Source: Acetobacter thailandicus (GTDB taxonomy: Bacteria > Pseudomonadota > Alphaproteobacteria > Acetobacterales > Acetobacteraceae). From it: DNA of 64,000 bases. Of the stretch, positions 9,482 to 17,808 are shown in pieces. Under the pieces are notes generated by a model. That model was given only the letters and a program-made list of their open reading frames with translations, was not told where the DNA came from and did not search any database. Numbering within the stretch: position 1 is the stretch's first letter; every line of letters begins with the position of its first letter. Both the position numbers and the translations under genes were made by a program. Location: positions 1 to 64,000 of the forward strand of contig NZ_WOSV01000004.1 of NCBI RefSeq assembly GCF_011516655.1, in the 5' to 3' direction.

Positions 9482-9508
9482 ATTCATGCTCTGGTATGAA
9501 TGTTTTTT
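9482..9508 (+). terminator. Weak intrinsic terminator after ispE
   Basis: A 6-bp AT-rich stem (ATTCAT/ATGAAT) with an 8-nt loop is followed by G and six T. It overlaps the translation-initiation region of the next small gene, so it may only partly terminate. Confidence 0.35.
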
Positions 9509-9523
9509 ATGCGGAGAAAAGCT

Positions 9524-9922
9524 ATGGTGTCAAAAGTAGATCTGACGTTGGCGGATGATCTTGAATCCGTGGTGATGACTCTCTCCTCTGATGATGAGTC
9601 TGCTGAGGCAGTTAAAGTTGCGCTGTCTGCTGAACAGGTAACATCATTGCTTCAGGTGCTTGGCCGCGTGCGTGAAACGATGCTTAAGGATAAAGCCGTA
9701 CCACCCATTGAAGGGGCACGTTTTTCTGCTGTTTCGAGAACACGCTGGGCACTGCAGCCGGAAGTAGTAACCGGTGGATCAGTCCTTGCATTTCAGCACC
9801 CTGCTTACGGGCCTGTCGGGCTGGTTTTAACGCCGAATGATTCGGAAAAGCTGGTACGCGGCCTGCAAATCCATCATGGCCTCAGGGTTGAAGGACGTCC
9901 TGATGACAGGAAGCTTAATTAA
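9524..9922 (+). CDS. Conserved small protein of unknown function
   Basis: The 132-aa soluble protein starts at an ATG (MVSKVDLTLADD) with a good GGAG ribosome site 8-9 bp upstream; an in-frame ATG 24 bp earlier is less likely. The N-terminal half is acidic and helical (SLLQVLGRVRETML). The C-terminal half looks like a beta domain (ARFSAVSRTRWALQPEVVTGG; AFQHPAYGPVGLVLTPNDSEKLVRGL). There is no signal peptide, membrane segment or metal motif. I do not recognise a named family; it resembles uncharacterised proteins of acetic acid bacteria. Codon use and the clear ribosome site support a real gene. Confidence 0.75.
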   Translation: MVSKVDLTLADDLESVVMTLSSDDESAEAVKVALSAEQVTSLLQVLGRVRETMLKDKAVPPIEGARFSAVSRTRWALQPEVVTGGSVLAFQHPAYGPVGLVLTPNDSEKLVRGLQIHHGLRVEGRPDDRKLN

Positions 9923-9966
9923 GGCCTGAGTTTTTTGTTATAAGAGGAATATCCGGTCATAATACG

Positions 9967-10001
9967 CTGATAGCAGCCATAAATTAACTGGCCGCTATCA
10001 G
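9967..10001. terminator. Hairpin between convergent small gene and dps
   Basis: A long stem pairs CTGATAGC with GCTATCAG and, after one mismatch, GCCA with TGGC around a 9-nt AT-rich loop. It lies in the 102-bp gap between convergent genes and has no clear T-tract; it is a probable two-way transcription barrier. Confidence 0.6.
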
Positions 10002-10024
10002 TGAGGTAATGTGCTGATTAAGTA

Positions 10025-10564
10025 TCAGCTATTTTTTCCGAATGCAGGACGGGTTGCCTCAAAAAGAAACCACGTGCGGCGTTCTGTCTCATCAATCCAG
10101 TTTTCAAGCAGGCTGGCTGATGCAATATCGCCGGCTTCATCACACAGTGCATGCACTTTTCTCATATGTGTGGTGAGTGCCAGATTGTCTTCGCGCAGCT
10201 CAGCCAGCATATCTTCAGGCGTAACGTAGAGGGCATCATTATCTGCAATTTTTGTACGGCGGCTGATCTCGCCGATTGAGTGCAGAGTTGTTTCTCCGAT
10301 TTTGCGGGCGCGTTCAGCCAGAGGATCCGTCATTGCGAATATCTGGTCGCTCTGTTCGTCGAGCAGGAGGTGGTAGTCACGAAACTGACGGCCACTCATG
10401 TGCCAGTGAAAATTTTTCGTCTTAATATAAAGTGCAAATGTGTCAGCCAGCAGGTCTCCCAGGCCGATACCAACTTCTTTAACAGCCTTAGCTGGCAGAT
10501 CTGTCGGGGTGCCAAGATACTCTTTAACGTGAGCTGATTTAGCTTCTGAAGATGCTTTAGTCAT
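10025..10564 (-). CDS. dps: Dps-family DNA-binding ferritin-like protein
   Basis: This is a 179-aa Dps/miniferritin that stores iron by oxidising Fe(II) with hydrogen peroxide and protects DNA. The inter-subunit ferroxidase residues are all visible: His53 (NFHWHMSG), His65 and Asp69 (YHLLLDEQSDQIF), Asp80 and Glu84 (TDPLAERARKIGE). The start has an AGGA ribosome site (CAGGATTC before ATG). The Lys-rich N-terminal tail could contact DNA. It sits near bfd and two Fur boxes elsewhere in the window, but I see no Fur or OxyR site that I would assign to it. Confidence 0.93.
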   Translation of the reverse strand: MTKASSEAKSAHVKEYLGTPTDLPAKAVKEVGIGLGDLLADTFALYIKTKNFHWHMSGRQFRDYHLLLDEQSDQIFAMTDPLAERARKIGETTLHSIGEISRRTKIADNDALYVTPEDMLAELREDNLALTTHMRKVHALCDEAGDIASASLLENWIDETERRTWFLFEATRPAFGKNS

Positions 10565-10703
10565 GAATCCTGATCCTTACTGTACTATGTTGATGCACTG
10601 AAAATCATTCGTGACGCATATAATAATGTGTGAATAACAGGACTTAAAATAAAGAGGTGTTTTCTATTTTATTTAAAAAAACATAAAATTGTTATTAAAA
10701 ATC

Positions 10704-11657
10704 TTACTCAAAGCCGGGTGGGCGGCTGAGTAATTTATCCTGTGCCTGCGCTAGTGTAAGGCTGCCGGAAAGGAAGCTCGCAATAGTTTCAGTAATGGGC
10801 ACATGCACATTATGGCGTCGGGCAATGCTGAGAAGAGCGCTGGCTGTAGTCACACCCTCGGCAACGCCAGGAAGTGTGGTAAGAGCTTCCTCTTTCCTGC
10901 TTCCCTGTCCAAGAGCCAGACCCATCCGGTAATTTCGTGAGGCCGGGCTTGTGCAGGTGAGGAGCAGGTCTCCGATACCAGCCAGACCTGATAAGGTGGC
11001 CGGCTGTCCACCAAGTGCTGTCGCCAGGCGTCCGGTTTCGGCGAGCCCCCTGGTAATCAGAGCTGCCCGGGCATTTTCCCCCAGACCAGCTCCCATGGTG
11101 GCACCTGCTGCAATAGCAATTACGTTTTTAGCTGCTCCGCCCAGTTGTACCCCTGTGCAGTCAGTGCTGGTGTATAGCCGAAACAAGGGTGATGAAATCG
11201 GTTCGGCAATATGTTGTGCTGTTTCATGCTGAGTAGCAGCAATAACAGCTGCGGCGGGCAGGCCTGCGGCAATTTCATGAGCAAAGTTTGGCCCTGAAAG
11301 AAAGGCACCTTTCAGGTCTGGTCTGACCCGCGCCAGAATTTCAAGTGGAAAGTCCAGAGTGGTTTGCTCAATGCCTTTGCAGCATAGCAGGACAGGTGCC
11401 TGAGGCAGATGTGGCAAAACAGATGCAAGGTGCTGAACGGGGATAACAACAACGCTCAGGTCGGTTGTGACAGGGAATGTGTCAGAGACTGTGATGTCTG
11501 CTGGCAAGGGGTGGTCACGTAGTCGCGGCATGGCTCCCGAAGGCAGGCGGGCAGACGGGTTGCGTGCCCATAATCTTACATTTGCGCCGGTTTTATGAAT
11601 ATGCAGAGCAAGAGCGCATCCCCACGCACCGGCCCCAAAAACAGTAATATTTGTCAT
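10704..11657 (-). CDS. gpsA: Glycerol-3-phosphate dehydrogenase [NAD(P)+]
   Basis: GpsA reduces dihydroxyacetone phosphate to sn-glycerol 3-phosphate for phospholipid synthesis. The 317-aa cytosolic protein has the Rossmann motif VFGAGAWGCALALHI at the N-terminus, CKGIEQ and SGPNFAHEIAAGLP in the middle, and the catalytic-lysine segment GAAKNVIAIAAGATMGAG followed by GENARAALITRGLAE. The start is the ATG at 11657 (MTNITVFGAGAWG). It lies 66 bp downstream of bfd on the same strand. Length is slightly short but complete. Confidence 0.95.
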   Translation of the reverse strand: MTNITVFGAGAWGCALALHIHKTGANVRLWARNPSARLPSGAMPRLRDHPLPADITVSDTFPVTTDLSVVVIPVQHLASVLPHLPQAPVLLCCKGIEQTTLDFPLEILARVRPDLKGAFLSGPNFAHEIAAGLPAAAVIAATQHETAQHIAEPISSPLFRLYTSTDCTGVQLGGAAKNVIAIAAGATMGAGLGENARAALITRGLAETGRLATALGGQPATLSGLAGIGDLLLTCTSPASRNYRMGLALGQGSRKEEALTTLPGVAEGVTTASALLSIARRHNVHVPITETIASFLSGSLTLAQAQDKLLSRPPGFE

Positions 11658-11723
11658 GACACGACTTTGCCAGAAAGTAATGAATCCGGCAAATAACAGA
11701 ATTACAGTGCTGAGAGGAAAGTA

Positions 11724-11963
11724 TCAGGCCGTAAGTGCTGTTGCCGGTGTTTCAGCACAGTTGCTCAGATGCGAAAACAATGCTGGTGTCTGGCTTTTTT
11801 TTACAAGAGCCTCACGCAGCATACATACGACACCAGGCACGCAGTTGCCGCATTTGGCTTTGCAGCCTCTGGCAGCATAGATATCGCGCGGATGTGTCGC
11901 GCCATATTCAACAGCATGCTCGACATCTTTGTGCGTAAGAGAGTTGCAAGAGCAGATGATCAT
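11724..11963 (-). CDS. bfd: Bacterioferritin-associated ferredoxin-like [2Fe-2S] protein
   Basis: This 79-aa protein starts MIICSCNSLT and has the Bfd ligand pattern Cys4, Cys6, Cys38, Cys41 (plus Cys34), binding a [2Fe-2S] cluster. Bfd reduces bacterioferritin to release stored iron under starvation. The C-terminal ~25 residues are a non-conserved tail. A good Fur box lies 47 bp upstream of the start, matching the normal iron-repressed expression of bfd. No bacterioferritin gene is adjacent, but dps is 1.2 kb away. Confidence 0.9.
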   Translation of the reverse strand: MIICSCNSLTHKDVEHAVEYGATHPRDIYAARGCKAKCGNCVPGVVCMLREALVKKSQTPALFSHLSNCAETPATALTA

Positions 11964-12009
11964 TGTGATCGTTCCGATTCCTGAAGAAACTCATTTTTTT
12001 ATACACGAA

Positions 12010-12024
12010 TGAGAATTATTCGCA
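12010..12024. promoter_or_regulatory. Putative Fur box upstream of bfd
   Basis: TGAGAATTATTCGCA matches the 7-1-7 Fur consensus (TGATAATNATTATCA) at 11 of 14 specified positions. It lies 47 bp upstream of the bfd start and 156 bp upstream of the divergent permease, so bfd is the likely target. Confidence 0.65.
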
Positions 12025-12180
12025 ATAAAATTTTTTCTGATGAATTTCAGTGAGATGAGGTTCTTATTGCGAGGCAGGTTTATAATGTAGAAAAATATGT
12101 ATGATGAGAAATAGACGTGTTAATAATAATAAAATTTTTAATATTTTTTCAAAATTAAGCTCATTAAACAGGAGATATTT

Positions 12181-13386
12181 TTGTCTTTTAAAAAAATAAA
12201 AACGGCGATGACTGATTTTTTATTATTACTTTTTAAAAATGACGAAGCTGATGAGGGGCGTGAAGAGGGTAAGGTGAAAATCCGTGATATTCCCTCGCGG
12301 CATAACTATGAGGTCAAAGGCTTTCATCTGCGTATGCAGGGGGTACTGGCTTTTATTGTTGCGGCGCTGACCCTTTACACGTTTGGGCGTTTTTGTCTGT
12401 CATTATTGTGGGGCGGGATACTGGCCATCATTTGCTGGCCGGTTGCATCGCGGCTTATGCGCCGGTGGCCATCCTCCCATGGTCGTTCAGCCGTGGCTGC
12501 TGCATGTGTCGTTGGTGTCGTGCTTATTTTTGTCGTGCCCATGATTCTGCTTGTCTCCGTTTTAACAGACGAGGCGGGTAAGGGTATTGCCTGGGTTAAA
12601 GATATTATCCAGAACGGATTGCCGGAGCCTGTCTGGGTGGAGCGTTTGCCCTGGGGGGCTGCTGCTGCTCATGGGTGGTGGCAGCAAAATCTTGCATCAC
12701 CTGAAGAGCTGCGTAACCTTTTTGGTCACCTGAAATTCGATCAGCTGATGAAACCAGCCGCGTCACTTGGGCATAGTTTCGTCAGTATACTCGTTATCAT
12801 GGGTTTTGCCCTGCTTATTCAGTTTTTCTTTCTTCGTTCAGGCGATGAAGTCGCTGTGCGGTGTGAGCGGCTTGGCGTGCGGCTTTTTGGTGTGCGTGCC
12901 AGAATGGTCTGTTATTATATTGTCAGTGCTGTGCGCGGTACTATGGCAGGTCTTGTGCTTGTTGGTCTTGGCGAAGGGGCACTTATAAGTGTCGCATATT
13001 TTGTTGCGGGAGCACCTCAGCCGGTACTGCTCGGAGTTTTTACCGCTCTGGCTTCAATGATACCTATTGTCGGGTCAGTTGCTTTGCTGGTGTGCTGTCT
13101 GCTGATTGCTGTAAAGGGGAGCATGATTTCGGCAATTTGTGTTGCTGTGTATGGCTCTTTTATTCTTTTTATGGGGGATCATTTTGTCCGGCCTGTCCTG
13201 ATAGGGGGCTCTGTGCGCCTGCCATTTGTATGGGTGTTGATGGGTATTCTGGGAGGGCTTGAAACCTGGGGTATTAAAGGGTTGTTTATTGGTCCGGTAC
13301 TGACTGCGGTTGCATATTTTATATGGAGTGTAGCGTCAGGGGGCGGGCTGGCAAAAAAGAGTAAATCTGAACTATTGGCTGATTGA
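12181..13386 (+). CDS. AI-2E/PerM-family membrane permease
   Basis: This is a 401-aa polytopic membrane protein of the AI-2E exporter/PerM family. It has about 7-8 hydrophobic segments and the family's C-terminal signatures (LGEGALISVAYFVAGAPQPVLLG, ALASMIPIVGSVALLV, GDHFVRPVLIGGSVRLPF, GLFIGPVLTAVAYF). Transported substrates in this family are mostly unproven. The start is a TTG at 12181: an AGGAG site lies 7-8 bp upstream, whereas the first ATG (12208) has none. The N-terminal ~55 residues before the first membrane segment are charged and cytoplasmic. It is single and followed by a terminator. Confidence 0.85.
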   Translation: MSFKKIKTAMTDFLLLLFKNDEADEGREEGKVKIRDIPSRHNYEVKGFHLRMQGVLAFIVAALTLYTFGRFCLSLLWGGILAIICWPVASRLMRRWPSSHGRSAVAAACVVGVVLIFVVPMILLVSVLTDEAGKGIAWVKDIIQNGLPEPVWVERLPWGAAAAHGWWQQNLASPEELRNLFGHLKFDQLMKPAASLGHSFVSILVIMGFALLIQFFFLRSGDEVAVRCERLGVRLFGVRARMVCYYIVSAVRGTMAGLVLVGLGEGALISVAYFVAGAPQPVLLGVFTALASMIPIVGSVALLVCCLLIAVKGSMISAICVAVYGSFILFMGDHFVRPVLIGGSVRLPFVWVLMGILGGLETWGIKGLFIGPVLTAVAYFIWSVASGGGLAKKSKSELLAD

Positions 13387-13400
13387 AACTGCACGGTGAG

Positions 13401-13429
13401 CTGGTCGGTTTTTTAACAGGCCAGTTTTT
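13401..13429 (+). terminator. Intrinsic terminator after AI-2E family permease
   Basis: A 6-bp stem CTGGTC/GGCCAG (one G-T pair) with a T-rich loop is followed by five T. It lies 15 bp after the stop. Confidence 0.6.
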
Positions 13430-13623
13430 GGATTTATATAAAAATTTAAAGTTTTTATAATTATTTAGTAAAATTTATTTTTAATTTTTTCTTCGCTGCG
13501 TTGTTTGCTGTTTTTCTAAGGGAAGAAGTCCTTTACAGCCTGTATATGACATGCGACTGTGCCTGTCATATTGTTGGCGGTTAGATTAATCTGGCTGGAC
13601 GGTTTTAACGCACGGATACTTTT

Positions 13624-14640
13624 ATGGCAGCTTCTCAAGAGGAAAACGCAACTGTAGCGCAGGTATGGAACAATCAGCGCGTTCTGGTGTGTAGTGGCGG
13701 ACGGTATGAGTCTCAGGCAAATGCTCAAATTCGTGAGTCTATTATGGACGGATGGGTTGAGTGTTTTGGTGAAGAAAATGTGACGGCTGTTCATATTAGT
13801 GGTGCAGCTGAGTCTATTGCATTTCTTAAGCCTACGATTGTTTTTGCTATTGGGTCATACCTGCCTGAGAGTACTTATTTTGGTGAAGTATGTCGTGAGG
13901 CCAAAAAAATTGGTGCGACAACTGTTTTCTGGGCGACAGAAGATCCCTACGAGCAGGACGCTAATTATCGCGTAGCTGACGATTTTGACGTTATTTTCTC
14001 CTGTGACCGCTGGGGGCATAATTTTTATCAGCGTGACCGGGTTTTTCATCTGCCGCTCGCCGCGAGCCGCAAGCTGCATTATGCACCAGTCGTAAGTGAA
14101 GAGCAGCGTCACATTGATGTTCTTTTCTGTGGTGTCGCGTTTACCAGCCGTAAAGATATTGTCCGTAATCTTCTCCCGTCTCTGCGTCGTCTGAATATTC
14201 GTATCATCGGACCAGGCTGGAATGAGTTCGGTATTGGCTTCTCTGATGATCGTATTGATAAAAAACAGCTGGTTGAGCTTTATCAGCATTCGCGGATAGT
14301 GCTTAATCTTGGGCGTTCGCTGCACTTTGAAAATAAACGCTTCATGATTTCTCCCTCAACGCCGGGCCCCCGTACGTTTGAGGCAGCCGCAGCTGGTGCG
14401 TTTCAGATTTTTCATGAAGATACATATGAGCTTCGCCGGTATTACCCGGCCAGTGAAATTCCGTCTTTCTCGAATAAGCGGGATTTTGATCGTCTGATCA
14501 GTGAGTATCTTGCCGCACCTGAAAAACGCTTGCAGGCGACAAAACTGGCGCAGAAGAGAACTCTGGAGCAGCATACTTATGGTAATCGTATTCGTGAGGT
14601 TGTGAAAATTCTTGAGGATCTGAAGCTGATAGTGCTCTGA
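13624..14640 (+). CDS. CgeB-like glycosyltransferase
   Basis: This 338-aa cytosolic GT-B-fold protein resembles the CgeB/DUF3880 family. The N-terminal half contains ATTVFWATEDPYEQDANY and FHLPLAASRKLHYAP. The C-terminal nucleotide-sugar half contains LFCGVAFTSRKDIVRNLLPS, the NLGRSLHF segment and STPGPRTFEAAAAGAFQI, the usual donor-binding PxPRxFE-x-A-x-G block. Donor and acceptor are unknown. It is paralogous to the first ~310 residues of the protein at 17809, sharing TEDP, LPLAASR-x-LH and the PGPRxxE block. It is the first of three same-strand glycosyltransferase genes separated by ~115 bp and is probably part of a surface-polysaccharide or glycoprotein locus. Confidence 0.8.
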   Translation: MAASQEENATVAQVWNNQRVLVCSGGRYESQANAQIRESIMDGWVECFGEENVTAVHISGAAESIAFLKPTIVFAIGSYLPESTYFGEVCREAKKIGATTVFWATEDPYEQDANYRVADDFDVIFSCDRWGHNFYQRDRVFHLPLAASRKLHYAPVVSEEQRHIDVLFCGVAFTSRKDIVRNLLPSLRRLNIRIIGPGWNEFGIGFSDDRIDKKQLVELYQHSRIVLNLGRSLHFENKRFMISPSTPGPRTFEAAAAGAFQIFHEDTYELRRYYPASEIPSFSNKRDFDRLISEYLAAPEKRLQATKLAQKRTLEQHTYGNRIREVVKILEDLKLIVL

Positions 14641-14754
14641 TGAAGGCGGTCAGAGGGTTCGTAACTTAAAATCCGTCATATCTTTTGTCGTTTGTAACTG
14701 GTTGCTTTTTTGTAGTATTTTCGATGCGTCGGGTTATAAAGTTCGGATTTTGAA

Positions 14755-17691
14755 ATGTCATTATTAAAGCTAAAGCGTAAAATAGACTGGGCCGTTTTTG
14801 ATGGTGAGTGGTATAAGCAACAGTACCACTCAGTATTGTCTTTTTTCGAGTTATCTCAGGATGGCGAGATCGAAGAGTTTTATAAAACAAAAGGGAGAGA
14901 CCTGAAGCACTCTCCCAATCCATTTTTTGATGAATCCTGGTATTTGCAACGTTATTCTGATGTGCGTGAGCTGGTTGCTTCAGGTGAGTATCATTCAGGT
15001 TTTGATCATTATGTCCGGGTGGGAAATCTTTCACACAGCCCGCACTGGTTGTTTGATGAAGAGTATTATCGTCGTCTCTACCTCGATGTTTCGCCCGAAA
15101 TATTAAGAGAGAATAATATTCGTAATGGCTATGATCATTATTTAAATCAGGGGAGCCGTCAGCTTAATTCTCCCTCTGTGTTTTTTGATCCGTCATTGTT
15201 TATTTCAGAAAATCCTGATTTTAAAATTGATATTGAGGAGGGGCCATATATTGCGCTTTTGCGGTCTGTGCCTGAGCCGGCCGTGTATCAGAAGCGTATG
15301 TCCTGGTATTTTGACCCGGACTGGTATGTAAAAACATATCCGGATGTCTGCGAAGACGGGGTGTTATGGCAGGGGCCTCTGCATCATTATCTTACTAATG
15401 ATACCCCTTTGAAATATAATCCCAATCAGTATTTTTCTGAAGATTTTTATCTGAGCTGCTACGTTGATATTGCCGGTGCAGTGCAAAATGGCGGTTTCAG
15501 GAACGGCTACGAGCATTTTGCCAAATATGGGCAATATGAACTGCGCCAGCCTGAGCCTGAGTTGTCGTTGCGGGTTTATGCAGAAAATACCAAAGTTAAG
15601 ACTGAAGTCGCTAAATATGCGAAGTCTAGTTTTTTTGTTTATTATGTGATGAACAATGGTATTATTGATCAGTCAGGTTACACTGAAGAAGAAATAGAGA
15701 GTATTTCTAAAGACGTGTACCAGCGTATGAGCCGCCTGCGGCTTCCGTTACTTTTGCGCTCAAAAATTGATTTTTCATGTGAAAATCCTGAGGTCAGCGT
15801 TATTATCGTGGCTTATAATAATTTCGCCATGACTATGACAACGCTTGCGTCACTACGTGATAATTATGATGGGCGCATTCAGGTTATCCTGGTTGATTCT
15901 GGCTCCTCTGATGAGGTCAAGCATATCGAGCGCTATGTAAATGGGCTGGATATTATCAGAACTGTAGGCAATGTTGGTTTTCTGGCAGGCTGTAACGCAG
16001 CGCTGGAGAAGGTTAAAGCAGACTATGTGCTATACCTCAATAATGATCTGGAGCTGATGCCTTTAGCGCTGGAAACAGCGCTGGCCCGATTTGTAAAAGA
16101 GCCTGAGGCTGGTGCGGTTGGTGCAAAGATTATTCGCACGAACGGTCTGTTACAGGAGGCCGGGTGTATCATCTGGCAAAGAGGTGCGGCATCGGGTTAT
16201 CTTCGCGATCAGCTGCCTGATGTTCCTGAGGCAAATTATGTTCGTTCTGTTGATTTTTGCTCAGGCGCTTTCCTGCTCGTACGTACGAATATTCTTAAAG
16301 AGCTGGGTGGGTTTGATGCTGATTATGCCCCGGCTTATTTTGAAGATACGGATCTGTGTGTTCGTATTAATAAAATGGGTTTTGATGTCGTATATGACCC
16401 GGGCGTTACCGTTATACATTATGAGTATGGTACGTCGGGGTCCAGTGGCAGCAACCAGCTCATGCTCATTAATCAGCAGCGTTTTATCGAAAAAAACAGC
16501 GATTATATAGAGCAGCGTCTGCCGCGGCATGACGGGCAGCTTCTTTATGCGCGCTCAGCATATCCTTCGCTTAAGCGTGTGTTGTTTATTGAAGATTATT
16601 TGCCTTTCCGGCACCTGGGTTCGGGTTTTACCCGTTCAAATGACATTATTACGGTATTAACGAATTGTCTGGGATGTCATGTTACTGTGTATCCGGTATT
16701 TAGAAATACCGGTGAGGGAGATGATGTCTATTCCGGGTTCCCAGATCGTGCAGAAATTATGTGGAATAAAGGGATAGATGATCTTACAGATTTTCTGAAA
16801 AGTCGTCCTGGTTATTATGATGCCATATGGGTTGCGCGTACTCATAATGCGGAGCGTGTTGCACCGGTTCTGGCTGATGTTGCCGGTGTTATGCCGGGCT
16901 GTAAGGTTATTCTCGACACAGAAGCTGTTGCCGCGGGGCGTGAACAGCAAAAGGCGGCTCTGCGTGGTGAGCAGGCACAGCATAGTCTGGATGAAATGCT
17001 GAGGCAGGAGTTTCGTTCTGCAGGTGTTGCGCAGAAGTTTGTTGCGGTGAATGAACGCGATGCGGCGACCCTGCGCAGGCTGGGGATGCAGGATGTCACC
17101 GTTCTGGGGCATCTGCAGTCTCCTGATCGTTCTGCTCCTGGCTATGATGCGCGGAAGAACCTTTTGTTTGTAGGTGCTGTACACGACAAAGATTCTCCGA
17201 ATTTAGATTCGCTTATCTGGTTTGTAACGCAGGTTCTGCCTTTGCTTGATGGCAGGTTGCCTGATGATGTGACATTTGATGTTTGTGGTTTTTGTGGCGC
17301 AGATATTGATCTTGCTGCGTTATTACCCCATCCGCGCGTAAGGGTGCTTGGTCGGGTTGATGCACTCGCACCAGTTTATAATGCACATCGTGTTTTTGTT
17401 GCACCAACACGTTTTGCAGGTGGTATACCCTATAAAATTCATGAGGCAGCAGCTCATGGCCTGCCAATTGTTGCGTCAGATATTTTGCGTGAGCAGGTTG
17501 GATGGCAGGATGGCACTGATATGCTGGCCTGTGATCATATGAATGCGTCTTCGTTTGCAGAGGCTATTGTAAAGCTTTATACAACGTCAGATCTGTGGGG
17601 AGAAATACAGCATAATGCGCTTGAGCGTATCGCCCGGGAAAATCAGCCGCAGGCCTATATTAACGCTATTGAGAAAATAATAATGATGTGA
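14755..17691 (+). CDS. Multidomain glycosyltransferase (N-terminal repeats, GT2, GT4)
   Basis: This 978-aa protein has three parts. Residues ~14-270 carry about six copies of a ~42-residue module (see repeat entry). Residues ~345-570 form a GT-A family-2 domain: VSVIIVAYNN, IQVILVDSGSSDE, VGFLAGCNAALEKVKADYVLYLNNDLEL (NND as the DxD-type metal site) and FDADYAPAYFEDTDLCVRI. Residues ~615-978 form a GT4/GT-B domain: VLFIEDYLPFRHLGSGFTRS, LLFVGAVHDKDSPNLDSLIW and FAGGIPYKIHEAAAHGLPIV. Such proteins build rhamnan-type O-antigen or capsule chains. It starts at ATG 14755 with a CGGA ribosome site. Sugar specificity cannot be read from sequence. Confidence 0.88.
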   Translation: MSLLKLKRKIDWAVFDGEWYKQQYHSVLSFFELSQDGEIEEFYKTKGRDLKHSPNPFFDESWYLQRYSDVRELVASGEYHSGFDHYVRVGNLSHSPHWLFDEEYYRRLYLDVSPEILRENNIRNGYDHYLNQGSRQLNSPSVFFDPSLFISENPDFKIDIEEGPYIALLRSVPEPAVYQKRMSWYFDPDWYVKTYPDVCEDGVLWQGPLHHYLTNDTPLKYNPNQYFSEDFYLSCYVDIAGAVQNGGFRNGYEHFAKYGQYELRQPEPELSLRVYAENTKVKTEVAKYAKSSFFVYYVMNNGIIDQSGYTEEEIESISKDVYQRMSRLRLPLLLRSKIDFSCENPEVSVIIVAYNNFAMTMTTLASLRDNYDGRIQVILVDSGSSDEVKHIERYVNGLDIIRTVGNVGFLAGCNAALEKVKADYVLYLNNDLELMPLALETALARFVKEPEAGAVGAKIIRTNGLLQEAGCIIWQRGAASGYLRDQLPDVPEANYVRSVDFCSGAFLLVRTNILKELGGFDADYAPAYFEDTDLCVRINKMGFDVVYDPGVTVIHYEYGTSGSSGSNQLMLINQQRFIEKNSDYIEQRLPRHDGQLLYARSAYPSLKRVLFIEDYLPFRHLGSGFTRSNDIITVLTNCLGCHVTVYPVFRNTGEGDDVYSGFPDRAEIMWNKGIDDLTDFLKSRPGYYDAIWVARTHNAERVAPVLADVAGVMPGCKVILDTEAVAAGREQQKAALRGEQAQHSLDEMLRQEFRSAGVAQKFVAVNERDAATLRRLGMQDVTVLGHLQSPDRSAPGYDARKNLLFVGAVHDKDSPNLDSLIWFVTQVLPLLDGRLPDDVTFDVCGFCGADIDLAALLPHPRVRVLGRVDALAPVYNAHRVFVAPTRFAGGIPYKIHEAAAHGLPIVASDILREQVGWQDGTDMLACDHMNASSFAEAIVKLYTTSDLWGEIQHNALERIARENQPQAYINAIEKIIMM
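14794..15555 (+). repeat. About six coding repeats of a ~42-residue FDxxWYxxxYxDV module
   Basis: Within the GT at 14755, degenerate copies begin at FDGEWYKQQY, FDESWYLQRYSDV, FDEEYYRRLYLDV, FDPSLFISENPDF, FDPDWYVKTYPDV and FSEDFYLSCYVDI. Most end in GxxHYxxxG and a Ser/Pro-rich joint. The spacing is regular. Similar modules precede glycosyltransferase domains in other proteobacteria; their function is unproven. Confidence 0.8.
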
Positions 17692-17808
17692 CTACGTTTG
17701 TAAGACATCATGGTGTGTAAATATGTTTTTTTACTATGAAGTAACCGGCAATGATCATAGCGCGGTGAGTGACAGTAAAAAGGCGTGAGCAGGGGTCAAG
17801 AGGGACAG

